NCBI GenBank assembly: GCA_028622995.1
Contig: JAJQJQ010000002.1
Coordinates: 5,270,001 to 5,334,000 of the forward strand
Reading direction: 5' to 3'
Length of the DNA: 64,000 bases
Source: Panagrolaimus kolymaensis
Lineage: Eukaryota; Nematoda; Chromadorea; Rhabditida; Panagrolaimidae
Position numbers and translations under genes: made by a program. This document shows, in pieces, positions 1 to 11,552 of this stretch. A model generated the notes under the pieces. It was not told the origin of the DNA, made no database searches, and saw only the letters and a list, made by a program, of their open reading frames with translations. Position 1 is the stretch's first letter. The number at the start of each line of letters is the position of its first letter.

Positions 1-932
1 AAATATTGAGGCGAGTTATTCTTTCTTACTGTTTTAGTTTTAAATGCTTCAAATCGATAATCATCATGATCGTGATGTTTCTTTTTTGGCTTCTTTGGAT
101 CGCGTTTCGTATTTACCTTTACATAAGAGTTGACTTGATTATTCGTGTTCCTCCATAAATTGGTGAAAAATACAGCATTACGAATTTTAACTGATAAAGT
201 ATTTCGTAGAATTGACATTTCTAAATATAAAATTCCAGTAATACCACATCTTTCAGCAAGCATAGGATAAAGTCCAAAGTTTACAGGTTGTCGTTGATTA
301 TCAAAAAGTGATGGAATTCTTTCTTCACCATCCAGATCAATTGAACGATATGATGAAGGAGTTCCAAAGGCACTATGACGAGGATTGGTCTTCGGACGTG
401 GATAATGGTGATAATTAAGATTTGGTTGGCGATGAATTGACATCATGGTTGAAGTTTGTAAAGGATTCCATTCTTTTGATAGTTTCAATGGCATTCGTGG
501 AGGCAAATCATGATCGTCATTATCACTCGTTTCAGCAAGAACAGGAGAAATTTCTTGAATCATTTCTAAAGGACGACGTTGGCGTCGACGAGGTGGTGAT
601 ACATATTCATCTTCGCTGTCACTTGTATCATGATAATTGTGAATATTTTGCTTTCTTCGAGAACATCTTTGAGCTTCCATAAAAGCTTCATGAGCAAGTA
701 ATTCACTTCCAGATGTTGTCGTAAGATCATCAAATTCGCCATCAGATGAATTAAAATGATCCAAATCAATTTTTCCAGTAATTCCATGCTTTCGAGAAAA
801 ATTATTTGAATTCACAGGAGACACATTCATATTTCCTTTGAAATTATTATAGCAATCAAGATTTAAACTGATAGGACGCTTCGACATCGTTGAATATGAC
901 TGACTTCTGCCGAAAGCTTGTCGATCCATTGC
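1..932 (-). CDS. C2-domain protein, N-terminal part (gene runs off the left edge)
   Basis: One open frame runs on the minus strand from an ATG at 929 to the window edge, about 309 codons without a stop. The exon begins just after a TTTTTAG acceptor (933-934), so the ATG is either near a spliced-leader site or inside a later exon. The first 200 residues look disordered: Ser/Asn/Asp-rich with a basic patch (PPRRRQRRP) near residue 110. From about residue 235 the sequence turns into the start of a C2 fold: GITGILYLEM, LSVKIRNAVFF, then NSYVKVNTKRDPKKPKK and KTKTVRKNNSPQY, the usual 'yvKv...KT.v.k.t.nP.yne' pattern. C2 domains bind phospholipid, often with calcium. The rest of the protein is outside the window, so the family (synaptotagmin-like, RGS with C2, or other) cannot be set. 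Confidence 0.7.
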
Positions 933-3900
933 CTAAAAATAGCTTGAGGTTATAACATCCTTCCAATAAGAGAGCGCACACACGCCACTTCTCAGAAGAA
1001 AAAAAAGAACGCACGATTTCGCAGTTTGTAAAAATGACACAAAAAAATCTTATAAGGCGTTCAATAATCCCCCAAAGTTATGGTTCAAGTGTTTTTTAGA
1101 TGAAAAAAATAAAGGATGAATAAACGAACGTTCAATGAACGATGTCGTTAAAAAAAATGTCCCTATGTATACTTTCTAAAGCATCCACAAATCAATCTGT
1201 TGTAAATCGTTTTCGATTTGTGTTAATCCTATTTTTGAGAGGAAATAAAAAAAAATGCAAAAAGTCAGTGTTATTTTTCTTCTTCGAGGATAATAGTTTA
1301 GAGAAGAGTGACCTCATGGGGAAAAAGTTACGCGAGCAAGGATCAACTTTCAAATCTAACACATAAAGTTTTATTATAAACAACAGGAACAATTTTTTTT
1401 AAAGGATGAATAAAAAATAAGATTTGGGGATATTATGAGGTATGGCTTTATGTACTGTAAACGGTACGTGCCATTTTGGCCGACAATAAATTGTTTTAAT
1501 TTTATTTAAAGCACATACATATATTTGATAAAGATTTAAAAGAAATGCACTAAATTTTTACACCAACAAAGTAATTTAAGGTATATTTATCCTTCTTTTA
1601 TAAATCTTTCAACTGATACAAGTGAAAAAGATTAGCCTAAAAGAAAATCCTTTTTTCAAAGAGGATATCAAAAAATGAGGCTAAACCTTTGATGACATTG
1701 AAAAAAGGGCAATCCTAAGTTTTTCTTTTAAAACTAGACTTTTTATCTAACGAACGAACAATGAGAGTGAAAAAATAAAAAAGACAAGAGGTGAAGACTT
1801 CAAGCTAAAAACGATTTATAGAAAAAGATGTTTATAGAAACTTATTTAAACAGAATTGAGTGTGCCGATTTTGGACAAGAATGTAAATAAATAAAAAGCT
1901 AGATTCAAGGCCAAAATCAAAGAGGAATAACTCATACATAAAAGCCGAAAAAAGATGTCTATTTTCCCGATGATGAAAAATTTATGTTTTTATGCGAAAA
2001 AAAGCAGTGGCAAAATCGGGAGCATAAAAAATTGAAAGGAAGGCAAGATAGACGATGACAAGTGCGTGTAATCCAAAAAATATATTCAAGACTGTTGCGC
2101 AATTGCTTGTTTTTTGTCGGCAAACGTCCAACAACACCCAAAAAAACAAACTCTAAGGAAAAAGCAAAAGGGTCAAGAACGGCACACGCGCCGTTCAAAT
2201 TGAAAATGAAAGGTTTTTGAATCAAAAATAAGAGAGAAAGAGAGGAGAAACATTTGATGAATGGTAAGATACAAGTGCCAAACATAAATAATGGATTGCT
2301 TCTTTTTTCATTTTTTTTATTTTTTACTTTGCGCAAATGTGGCTGACTTTCTAAGGTCCTGATTTTCAAATAAAAGACGATAACATAAAAGCCATTTTTT
2401 TCTTCAATCAAAAAAATAAAACAATGGAATTTGTTGCTGCTATTTCGATTCGGCAGAAGCCAACACAAAAGCGCAATGACACATTCAAGGAAGCGAGCGA
2501 GTAATGAAAGTCACTGATGGATTATGTCCAAAATAAAAGCAAAGGATTTCGCAAGCTGAATACGAAAGAAAAAAAACTGCTGATTTTTTTTGAATCAAAA
2601 AATGGGATCGAAAAATAGTTGAATCAAAAAAAAGCGAATAAAAAAGTTTGACTTTAAAAAAAGGCGCGCGCTTTACACAAAAAATCGGAGATTACATAAA
2701 ATGATATCAATAAATAAGTGATCGGAGAAGGTTAAAGGCCAATCACTTTTGATAGTGGCACGAAAGACCTTTCTTAAATACATGTCAATTCTAAGTGGTT
2801 TAAAATGGCTGAAGGTTAGTTCATTGGTTGGTCAATTAAAACATTTGTCTTCCTCTTTTTTTTCAAGGTAAAAAATAGTGAAATGAAGGAAGCAATAAAG
2901 ATGGTGGTTCATTTAAACCTGTTTTACATGACAAGGAATTTGTGGAAGAGAAAAATTTGAAAATATAAAAAGCTCATTAACATAATGGACTTATGTTTTA
3001 CCTTGTGGAAGAAAGTATGAGAGTCATAAATAAAATGGCAGAAATAAAAAAAAGTATAAAATGGCTGCTTTTTAAAGTTTCAAAAACCATTTTTATAAAA
3101 TTTAGGATAGAAAGTTCAGAAAAAAAAGAGATGTAAACAATTAAATTCAAACATTTCTTTAAAAAAGAATACAAAGTTGCAACAAGTATGTATTTCTAAA
3201 AGAAGCCAAATAGTCTAATGTTTGTTAATCGTTTTATTTTCTTCTTCATTTCCATAAAAAGGTAAAAGCAAAAAAGACAGTCATCATCGAAAAATAGAAA
3301 AATTTAAAAAATAAGTCGAATTGAAACATCTGCCAGATGGAAAACGACATATATAACAACATGAAGCGGCATGGCGCCATCCATTCCTCCTTCTTCATTT
3401 CGTTTTCATGGAAGAGGCAGAAAAACGAGAAAGAAGATGAGCCGATTGATGGACGAAGGAGAGTGGAGTGAATGATCCAGTCTCTTCTTCCATCCTCTCT
3501 CATTTTTTATAACTCACCCAATTCAATAATGGTCACTTTTTTTGTATGTGTGTTGTTTGAAGAAACAAAAAAAATATAAAGAAAAATAATTGTATGAAAA
3601 AATACGCATGTTCTTCGATAAAACAAAATGGAAAAACGATCACTGGCACCCACCCATCGATGTTTGTTAGTTGGCAGACTTATTTTTATTTACATAAAAC
3701 TGCGCTAATTGCGGTCATGTTCTTGCCTTATTTGAACATGAACATATTTTTAAGGGAGGTTATTGCTTTATGCAAACGGGGTTACAGTAATCAATAAATT
3801 TTTAGAAATATTTTGAAAGAAAGATTAAGAAAAAAGTAAGAGGCATTATCTAGAAATTATTGGTACTATAGAAGTTTTAACGAGATATTATAATTCATAA

Positions 3901-5869
3901 AACAAAAAGTGTACATAATTCGAGTTTTCCAAATCAGCAAAATATCTGCTATTATTAAAAAGCACAACCGAACACACTTTCTTGAATCAATAAAAATAGA
4001 CTCATTTTTTTCAAGTCCATATTGAACCATGTGAAGATTTGCCTCATAGAAACAATAATTCCCATTCAACATTGAATCAATAATTTACAATTTCCTGTGA
4101 TCTATCAACTTATCTCAAGACCGCCACCTCTAAAGCAATTCTTGAAAACTCAAACCGTGATTGACATGAGAGAAACATAACTTTAATGAAACAATAAAAA
4201 ATGGGAAACAATGCTTTAAGGAAATTTTAAAACAATTGAATTCTTGAATAAAAAATAAAAACACCGCAAAAAACTGTAACAAAGCTAAATTTCTTTTAGG
4301 CAAAAGCCTCAGAGAAGGTCAAATCATTCACTAAACAACATTAGAAAATGCAATGAATAAAAAAATGTAATCGGCAATGGCAGAATAGAGAAAGCAATGA
4401 CTCGATTTTTTTTTGACTGAAGAACGATGAACATAGTTGAGAAGAACGGCATTGTAATCGCCGCCACTGCTGCTGCCGCCGCCATCGTTGGCACTGTGAA
4501 AAAGAAGCAATGACGATGAGAACAACGATGGGAATTGAGTCGGCCAAGCCAAGCCGCAACCTGTTCATTCGGTACAACTGCGCAATGCTCGACAAATGGG
4601 GTTAAGCCATTTGGTAAACATTCAAATTCGATCGCCCACCATCTCTCTCTCTTGCCGCTGTCTGCCTTGGGCAGAATCTCCCGCTTCTTTCTTGAATATG
4701 TAAGTAAGTGAGTGGTGACCAATTCATTTAAGAATGATGATGATGGAGAAAAAAATGCTCTTGAATTAAGTACTTTCTCCCCTTTATTCTTCTTCAGTTT
4801 TACTTCCTTCAAAATTCTGAAGAAGAAAAAAATTTAATAATCGAAAACTTAATTTAAGTGTTTCGTTACTTGAGAGTTTGGGTATGAGTCAACAGTATTT
4901 TTTTGTTTCCGAAATTTGAAAGTTTTGTTTAATCCAAAATCAAAGAAACGAGTGAAAGTAAGGTATGTATCCGGTCTCAAGCTTTGGGAAAGCCGAAAAG
5001 CGACGTCGGAAAAGCTTATAGTTAAATAATAATCTGATCCGGAAACATTTTTAAACAAATATGAGTCATTGCAGGAAGTCCACAGAAGTTTATTTGATAT
5101 TTTAGATCTTCAATATGAAAAAAATATGTCGGCGTTGTTTATTTGAGCAAATAAAGGAAAAAGCTACAGTAATACATCGAATAATTTTTCATAATAAATT
5201 TTAGTTAATTTTTTCCTTTCCGCAAGACTATCCACCATCTAAACGAGATACGACAAAATTTAAAATAAACTTCTATCGACATTTTCGGTTCATCCATTTC
5301 TTTCAAATTCAAAAGGGCATCAAAAACAAAGAAAAGTGATTAAAGCTTTTTTTACAATCAAATGTTTTTTCGCCGCCGCCACTTTGTATTTGTTCCTTCA
5401 TAAAAGGTCGTTTGTTTCTTTGCTTCCAATTTCAATTTTATTTTGCATCCACTAATTTTTTTGAGTCGATCGTAAACGAAATGGTATCAGCGCTTTGAAT
5501 TTCAACCGCCAATTTGCATAATAAAATGGGTCCATTTTTCGCCTATGAAAATTTTCTTCCAAAAAAAACCAAGATGCAACAATTTTAAATCATGCATGAA
5601 ATCCATCAAACAATAGAAATTCCATAACAAAGCGGATTTTCTGTCATTTCATTATTACTCCTTTCTTATTTAAAAAAAATTGACAGTTGGCCATCGCAGG
5701 GTTGGTTGACCGGGTGATGAGCAATGTGGTGAATGAGAGCTCAGCGGGAGGCGTTCTTTCGTTCATAAAATACACAAACATAATACTTTGAAACATTATT
5801 TATTAACGAGAAAATAATACAAGAATAATAAACTCAAAAAGTGAATAAACTAATACGAAGTTAAGCAAA
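933..5869. other. Gene-free stretch upstream of the C2 gene
   Basis: Almost 5 kb with no supported exon. Open frames on the minus strand near 1959-2468 and 4324-4812 have AT-rich, low-complexity translations with no family likeness and no convincing splice context. The stretch may hold promoter, enhancers or untranslated first exons of the C2 gene. The left end of the CACYBP 3' UTR, with a possible poly(A) signal on the minus strand near 5797-5802, falls at the right edge. Confidence 0.5.
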
Positions 5870-6837
5870 TTAAAAATCAAGGTCAGGCATCGGAGGCATT
5901 CCACCAGGACCTTTACCAGCACGAGATTCATGCCATGATTGACGTAGCTTTCGCTTCATATCATCATCTCCTTGATCATAAAGTTGTTTCATTAGTTTCA
6001 TCATTGCATCTTGTGGATCACCAGAACCAAGACCAGGATCTGCTTCCCTAAAAAATGAAAGGTTAGTAAATGACCTTAACGTTTCCATGTTTGTTTTTCC
6101 AAACAAATAACAAAAAAACAATGATGCTTATAATTTCAGGTTGGTGGTAAAGCAAATTAAAAAGATTACTTACTTGAGCTTTTGTTCTTCCTTCTTTTGC
6201 TTTTCAAGCTTGAGCAATTCACTCCATGTTCCAGTGCTAGCTTTCTTTAACATAACCAGAAGCATATCAGACTTTTGTTTGACAACACAATTTTCAGGAT
6301 CAATTGGATGAGCAAAACCTTTAGCAATAATAGAATAATCTCTGCCATTAAGATCATGAACAGTGACATCAAATGAGCTATAAAAGAAACACTCATTATA
6401 ATAATAAAAAAGCGATTCAAACACTAACTCTTCAGTAAAATTATACTTTACACTTTCAGCAGGAATACTTTGAACACCATTAAGAGTATAGTAAAGTTTA
6501 ACAAATTTATCAGATTCATCGTAGGCATATGTCGTAAGCTTTGTAAGTGGACGACTGATGATTGAATTAGATGGCTTTGCAGCAGGAGTTGAAGCAGCTT
6601 GTTGAAATTTGGCCTAAAGAAGATATATTAAAAATATTTTTATACAATTAAAATCAAACTTGTTCAAGTAATGTTTGTTGTTTAAGCTTGAGTTCTTTTA
6701 AAGCTTGTTTTACAACATTCAAGGTAGCTTGAGTTTCAAGTTGCTCGATTTCAGCAATAGTTTTCTCAATCTAAAAAATGAAACACGTAAGAATGAGTTA
6801 TGAAAATAAAGGAATGAAACCTTACTTCTGAAGTCAT
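5870..6837 (-). CDS. CACYBP: Calcyclin-binding protein / Siah-1-interacting protein (CACYBP/SIP)
   Basis: Five exons on the minus strand: 6837-6826, 6770-6660, 6613-6429, 6377-6174, 6047-5870. They give 229 residues, against 228 for human CACYBP. The first exon codes only MTSE. Residues 5-41 form a charged helix (KTIAEIEQLE) like the family's N-terminal dimerisation region. Residues about 70-165 are a CS (p23/Sgt1-like) domain (SFDVTVHDLNGRDYSI, then KSDMLLVMLKK). The C-terminal 60 residues are the SGS-type tail, with DGDDDMKR-like wording (DQGDDDMKRKLRQSWHESR). The family adapts S100/Siah to Skp1 in a ubiquitin-ligase complex and acts in cytosol and nucleus. It is divergent to membrin with about 230 bp between start codons. 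Confidence 0.96.
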
Positions 6838-7068
6838 ATTTCTGCTTTGAAAAAAACAAAACAATTTTACTTTGATATTGAAACAGTTGAAAATCAAACT
6901 TTGAAGTTTCTCTAAAAATTTTCCAAGTTCCGCATTTTTTATTCGTGCTAAGATTTCGCACTGTTGAATTGTCACTTTTTTTACAAGGATTTGACTGACG
7001 TATTCTTACAAATCTTCTTCCACCATTTTTTTAGTTAGCACCTTTTAATTTTATGATTCAACTTCAAA
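6838..7068. promoter_or_regulatory. Shared divergent promoter region of CACYBP and membrin
   Basis: The two start codons point away from each other over 231 bp, so both promoters must lie here or overlap. No named motif is identified. A TTTTAG at 7030-7035 and one or more AG sites on the other strand could serve as spliced-leader acceptors. Confidence 0.4.
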
Positions 7069-7868
7069 ATGGAAGCTTTATATCAACAAACAAATAACCT
7101 AATCCATGATCTTCAATTCACTCTTGGAAGACTAGAAGGAGCAAGAAATGAAAATGATGCTCAACCACTTTTTAGAGCTGCTCATGATCAACTTGGGTAA
7201 TTAGTTATTTTCTCTTTCTTTGAGTCTTTTTTAACCTATTTCTCATTTTAGTGTGTTGCAAACAAATTATGAAAGATTGGATTTCTTAGCTTCTAAAGAA
7301 CCTGTACATAAGAAGAAAGCTGCAAGATATAAAGTTGATCAAGTGAAGCATGAAATTAATGGTATTTCCGCTGCTGTGAATAACATTCAAATGAAATTAA
7401 CAAATAAATGGAGAGTTGCAGCTCAACGAGAAGAACTTTTAACTCAACGGCAAGTTTTTTTTAGCTTAAATGAATCATGCTTAAAATAACTGTAAAATTT
7501 TAGGATTCGTCCAACAGAAACTCAGTTGAACATTGGTGATGGCGAACTTCTCATCAACGATAATATGCACAACTCTCATCGAGCTATTGACGACATGATT
7601 AATCAAGGATCTGCAATATTGGATAATTTGAAAACTCAGCATATGAATCTCAAAGGTGTTAGAAGAAAAATTATGGATGTTGGTCAAACTGTAAGTTTTA
7701 CAGTATTTTGACAATGTAATGAACCGTTTAACTTTTTAGCTTGGTCTTTCTGGTACAACTCTTCGAATGATTGAAAAACGATTAGAAGAAGATTGGATTA
7801 TATTCCTTGTTGGCTGCGTTTTTGTTCTTGTTTTTATGTATTGTTTTTATCGATATTGGATGGGGTAA
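7069..7868 (+). CDS. GOSR2: Membrin, Golgi Qb-SNARE
   Basis: Four exons: 7069-7196, 7252-7449, 7504-7690, 7740-7868; 213 residues, matching human membrin (212). The N-terminal Habc-like part starts MEALYQQTNNLIHDLQ. The SNARE helix is in exon 3 (HNSHRAIDDMINQGSAILD through LKGVRRKIMDV), and a C-terminal anchor of about 20 hydrophobic residues ends in FYRYWMG. Membrin pairs with syntaxin-5, Bet1 and Sec22 in ER-to-Golgi and intra-Golgi fusion. Intron 2 (7450-7503) is of the GC-AG class: the frame only closes if the donor is GCAAGT. The same donor is kept in a partial copy at 10950-11552. A poly(A) signal AATAAA lies at about 7937, and an acceptor-like GCTTCAG follows at 7985, so the next gene may be an operon partner. 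Confidence 0.95.
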
Positions 7869-8120
7869 AAAATTCTTTGAGAACATATGAGAAATGTGAT
7901 AATTTATTTTGTTACTTGTGTTTGTAATTATTTTGAAATAAATTATTGAGATTCTTTAACGCTTAACAAGTTTTTAAAGCTTCAGATTTTGCTAAAAAAT
8001 GCTTTTGAAGCTTTGGAAAGCTTTGTTGTGATTATTCAAATTTTTGAACATTTTTTTTGTAAGCTGAAAATCGTTCAAACTTTCATTCTTCGATTTTATA
8101 TTTTGCATCTTCGCTTTTCA

Positions 8121-8555
8121 ATGTCTCAAAATTCTTTAAATCCTGAAGTACGAGTCAATGTTTCGTGGAATGAACTTTCAAAGCTTGAAAAAGAAATAGA
8201 AGCTGCTGCAGATCGACTTGAAATCAAAAATTCTCAACATTTAACGATTACTGTTGGTGGCTCAAAACGTGGTGTTAATGTAAGACTTGCTGCTGGAGGA
8301 ACACAAATACGAATTCCTTCAAATGAAAAAGTTACTAAACAAACTTTAACTGAAGATAAAATAAATGTTCATACAACTCAAGAAGAAAATCCTGAAAAAG
8401 AAAAATTGAAGACTGCTGAAATTGGAACTCAAACTGAACCTTTCCAAGAAAAAGAAGAATTTGTTCTTGTTAGCTCATATTCATTTGCTCCTTATTCTCT
8501 TAAAAATGGTAAACAAATTAAATGTATTCAAGTCAAACCTGTGAAATTGTCATAA
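8121..8555 (+). CDS. Unknown small charged protein
   Basis: Single-exon frame, 144 residues from the first in-frame ATG (8121). The frame is open further upstream but has no ATG there. The protein starts MSQNSLNPEVRVNVSW. A charged helical stretch follows (ELSKLEKEIEAAADRLE), then a basic Gly/Val segment (LTITVGGSKRGVNVRLAAGG), and a Lys/Glu/Thr-rich, probably disordered C-terminal half. No family is recognised. It lies 250 bp after membrin on the same strand. A possible trans-splice acceptor (TTTTAAAGCTTCAG) ends at 7985, and a 10-codon upstream open frame starts at 7999. Poly(A) signals (AATAAATAAA) follow the stop. Coding status rests on the length of the frame, codon usage like the neighbours and the operon-like position. 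Confidence 0.6.
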   Translation: MSQNSLNPEVRVNVSWNELSKLEKEIEAAADRLEIKNSQHLTITVGGSKRGVNVRLAAGGTQIRIPSNEKVTKQTLTEDKINVHTTQEENPEKEKLKTAEIGTQTEPFQEKEEFVLVSSYSFAPYSLKNGKQIKCIQVKPVKLS

Positions 8556-9169
8556 TTATAAAATAAATAAATTATCTTTGTATCTTTTTTACGCTTTTAC
8601 TTGAAGGGTTTATTGATATTTGGGTTGATGGTGGTTGGAGTTGCATGGCATTTAATAGGATAAATAAAGTTGATGATGTTGTTAGTGAAAGCATGGATGA
8701 ATTACATGGATGGTTTCAATCATTACTTTTAACATAAATCTTGCTTCACGCGATTTTCCTTCATACAAACACGCTCTTTCTTGTTTATGGATATTCAATT
8801 GGTGATAAAAATTGTAAAACGTCAAAATTTGTTTGAGATGTTATTGTTCATGTTAGAATAAGGCCTTTATCGTTTTCTTGTTACATTACCATATCCTTTT
8901 TTTTATGTTACAAATGGAACTTTAAAACAACGATATTTGAAAGCAGATGGTTTATGACTTTGGGTTGCGCCTTTGAGAAAAAAAAGAAAATTCTTTGCAT
9001 TATGTTGCTTCTCTTTAAGTCATAAATTAAAGCGAAAAAAAAGAAGAAGTGTAATGCACTTGTGTTATTACTTGATTGCATTGCATTTAACTTACGATAT
9101 GTCGAGTAATCTGTTTAATACAACTTTTTTTATTAACTATAAAAATAAACAATACAAAGAGAAAAATTA
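8556..9169. other. Intergenic stretch between two 3' ends
   Basis: Convergent 3' ends of the small unknown gene and the cysteine-rich gene. One plus-strand frame (about 8608-8740, ending ...HGWFQSLLLT then stop) has a translation less AT-biased than background. It could be a relic or an alternative last exon, but no start or clear acceptor supports it. Confidence 0.35.
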
Positions 9170-10182
9170 CTAAGCATACATAAATATTGTCCTACATGAA
9201 TATTCATGAGTGATTGGAGCGGTGCAATTCATCTTAAGTTGCATTGGGAAATCGATGGCTTCACGTTTCTGATCAGTCGAATTTTTCAAAAATGTTGGAC
9301 GCGATTCATAATCATATCTGCAGGTGAGTTGAAAGCGAGTTCGATTAGCTTCATTCGTTGGTTGAGCAAAAATAAGTTCACGAGCAAAATCAGCACCATA
9401 TTGTCGTTGAGGAGTCCATGAGCAGAAAGGGAGAACAGCGCCAATATTTTCGAGATCATACACAGAACCCGGTTCAAAACATTCATCATTCTTTAAACAA
9501 GATGTATCAATCGCAGTTTCCTAAAAAAATAGGTTAATTTGACAGTGAAAAAAGAACACCGACTTACTTCCTGTTCATCTTTTATGACATTAAAATTAGG
9601 ATCATATCCAACGATTTTGCTTACATCAACGTTTAAAAACATTTTTTCTTGTTGGGTAGGATACATGCTATTATTCGATTTTGCCATGTGCAAATCTCCA
9701 ACAAGTGATAATGGATCAATTGAATCAATTATTGAATTATAATAAAAACATCGAGCCGGCATTTCTGCTGATTGACACCAAGGTGATTTGCATTTATAAG
9801 TATGATCGATCGTAAAATTTTTACCAGCTTTAATTTCATTAATAGAGGTGTTCCAATTCTGTTCTTCACAGCATGATTCTTTGACAGAGCAAGGTCCAGC
9901 ACGATAAAATGTTTGATGAAAATCCCGATAAATCATTGCAAAACAAAGAGGATACTTTTCAGAATATATTTCCTAAAAATTTTATGTATAATATATCCAA
10001 CAAAAATTAAATTTGTTTACCTTAGTATCATTTGATCTAAAAAATGTCAAAATTCCCAATGAAACATCACTTGTTGATAGGCAACTTTCTCCATGAAATT
10101 CAGCAAATAGTAAACTCAAGCATAACAATAGCAGCAAATGTGTTACACCAACCATAATGATGCGAAAGAAAATGATGAGCAT
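9170..10182 (-). CDS. Cysteine-rich secreted protein of unknown function
   Basis: Three exons on the minus strand: 10182-10021, 9972-9568, 9520-9170; 305 residues. The N-terminus is a clear signal peptide (VGVTHLLLLLCLSLLF). Two in-frame ATGs are possible, at 10182 and 10155; the second gives the more typical signal peptide. The mature part has about 15 cysteines, including a CC pair (KESCCEEQNW), and several N-glycosylation sequons (NTS, NFT, NRT, NST, NCT). There is no second membrane segment or GPI-like tail. Spliced phases agree throughout. No domain family is recognised; a secreted or cuticle/extracellular role is only inferred from the leader and cysteines. All introns are short with clean GT-AG ends. 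Confidence 0.85.
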
Positions 10183-10949
10183 GGAATAAAAACATCATGA
10201 AGTGAAAAGAAATACTTGAGTAAACAGTGATGTAAATTTTCGATCAAACAAACTATTTTCATAGTTTCTTTGGAATTTCAAATTTGTGAAAATGAAAAAT
10301 TTTTTAGGATTGTTTTTTTTTTCATACAGCGAAAATAGTTTTTATGGTCAAACATGTGAGAACTCCAACGAAGTTGATGATGATCGGTGATATTTTTTTG
10401 CTGGTTTGAAACTCTAAAAATGATGATTGAACTTCTTCTTGCATTGCCATCTCTCTCATTTATAGCGATGCTTTTCTCATATTCTATCGCTATATTTCTA
10501 TGATTATTGATAGATAACCTTATGAAAATGAAAGCTTAAACAGATATTTTTTAAATGAGTATGTGAGGGCTACACATTCAAAGGTGTTCCACATCGTTTG
10601 TGTAAATGTAATGGAAAAAAATCGAATATGAAGCTTCGATATTGATAAGATAAGCCAATTCTCCACATAATCAGGTGTGGATTGAGAACACATTCATGGT
10701 ACATTAGAAAAATAAAATGACCGCTCAATTAAACTACCAAATTATCAATCTTCTTTTTGTAGCTTTTTTTTTATCAATCACTCAATGTTTATTGAGGGTT
10801 CAAAGAACAATTTTTTGTTTTTTCCTATTCAATGAAGTTTTGCTTTTTTTAACTAACGAGAATTTTTTTTGTTTCGATTGGCTGCTTTTCACTCATATTT
10901 TTTGTTGTCTTTTCCATTTTGTTATGCGTGTTTTTTTAAATTTCATGTA
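10183..10949. other. Gene-free stretch before the membrin copy
   Basis: Upstream region of the cysteine-rich gene on the minus strand and left flank of the partial membrin copy. An open frame at 10717-10950 gives a hydrophobic, Phe-rich translation without family likeness. From 10876 it holds the left copy of a direct repeat that recurs right of the membrin copy. Confidence 0.4.
10876..10938 (+). repeat. Left direct repeat flanking the partial membrin copy
   Basis: The segment beginning GATTGGCTGCTTTTCACTC is repeated at 11596-11660 in the same orientation with small indels. The two copies bracket the duplicated membrin block. Confidence 0.8.
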
Positions 10950-11552
10950 ATTAATGGTATTTCAGATGTGAATAACATTCAAATGAAATTAACAAATAAA
11001 TGTGGACTTGCTGTTCAACGAGAAGAACTTTTATCTCAAAGGCAAGTCTTTAAGTTAGAATCATGCTTAAAATAACTGTAAAATTTTTCAGGATTCTTCC
11101 AACAGAAACTCAGTTGAACATTGGTGATGGCGAACTTCTCATCAACGATAATATGCACAACTCTCATCGAGCTATTGACGACATGATTAATCAAGGATCT
11201 GCAATATTGGATAATTTGAAAACTCAGCATATGAATCTCAAAGGTGTTAGAAGAAAAATTATGGATGTTGGGCAAACTGTAAGTTTTACAGTATTTTGAC
11301 AATGTAATGAACCGTTTAACTTTTTAGCTTGGTCTTTCTGGTACAACTCTTCGAATGATTGAAAAACGATTAGAAGAAGATTGGATTATATTCCTTGTTG
11401 GCTGCGTTTTTGTTCTTGTTTTTATGTATTGTTTTTATCGATATTGGATGGGGTAAAAAATTCTTTGAGAAATGTGATTATTTATTTGTTACTTGTGTTT
11501 GTAATTATTTTAAAATAAATTATTTAGCAAATTTTTGAGATTCTTCAACGTT
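10950..11552 (+). pseudogene. Partial duplicate of membrin (exon 2 3' part, exons 3 and 4)
   Basis: The block copies 7355-7962, starting inside membrin exon 2 and running past the stop into the 3' UTR and poly(A) signal. Exon 1 and the first part of exon 2 are missing. Exon equivalents are 10950-11041, 11092-11278 and 11328-11456. Exons 3 and 4 are nearly identical to the parent (IRPTET has become ILPTET). Exon 2 differs more (NKWRVAAQ has become NKCGLAVQ, and one codon is lost). All splice sites are kept, including the GC donor, so introns were copied: this is a DNA-level duplication, not a retrocopy. The frame is intact from an ATG at 10983 and would give an N-truncated protein with SNARE helix and anchor. 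Most likely a young pseudogene, but expression is possible. Confidence 0.8.

Noticed and set aside
1959..2468. 169-codon minus-strand frame
   Set aside because: Phe/Leu/Ser-rich translation typical of AT-rich non-coding DNA, no family likeness, no leader acceptor or conserved motif.
4324..4812. 162-codon minus-strand frame with an alanine run and overlapping frames in the same region
   Set aside because: Three overlapping frames occur in one GC-richer patch; none resembles a protein family and the splice context is poor.
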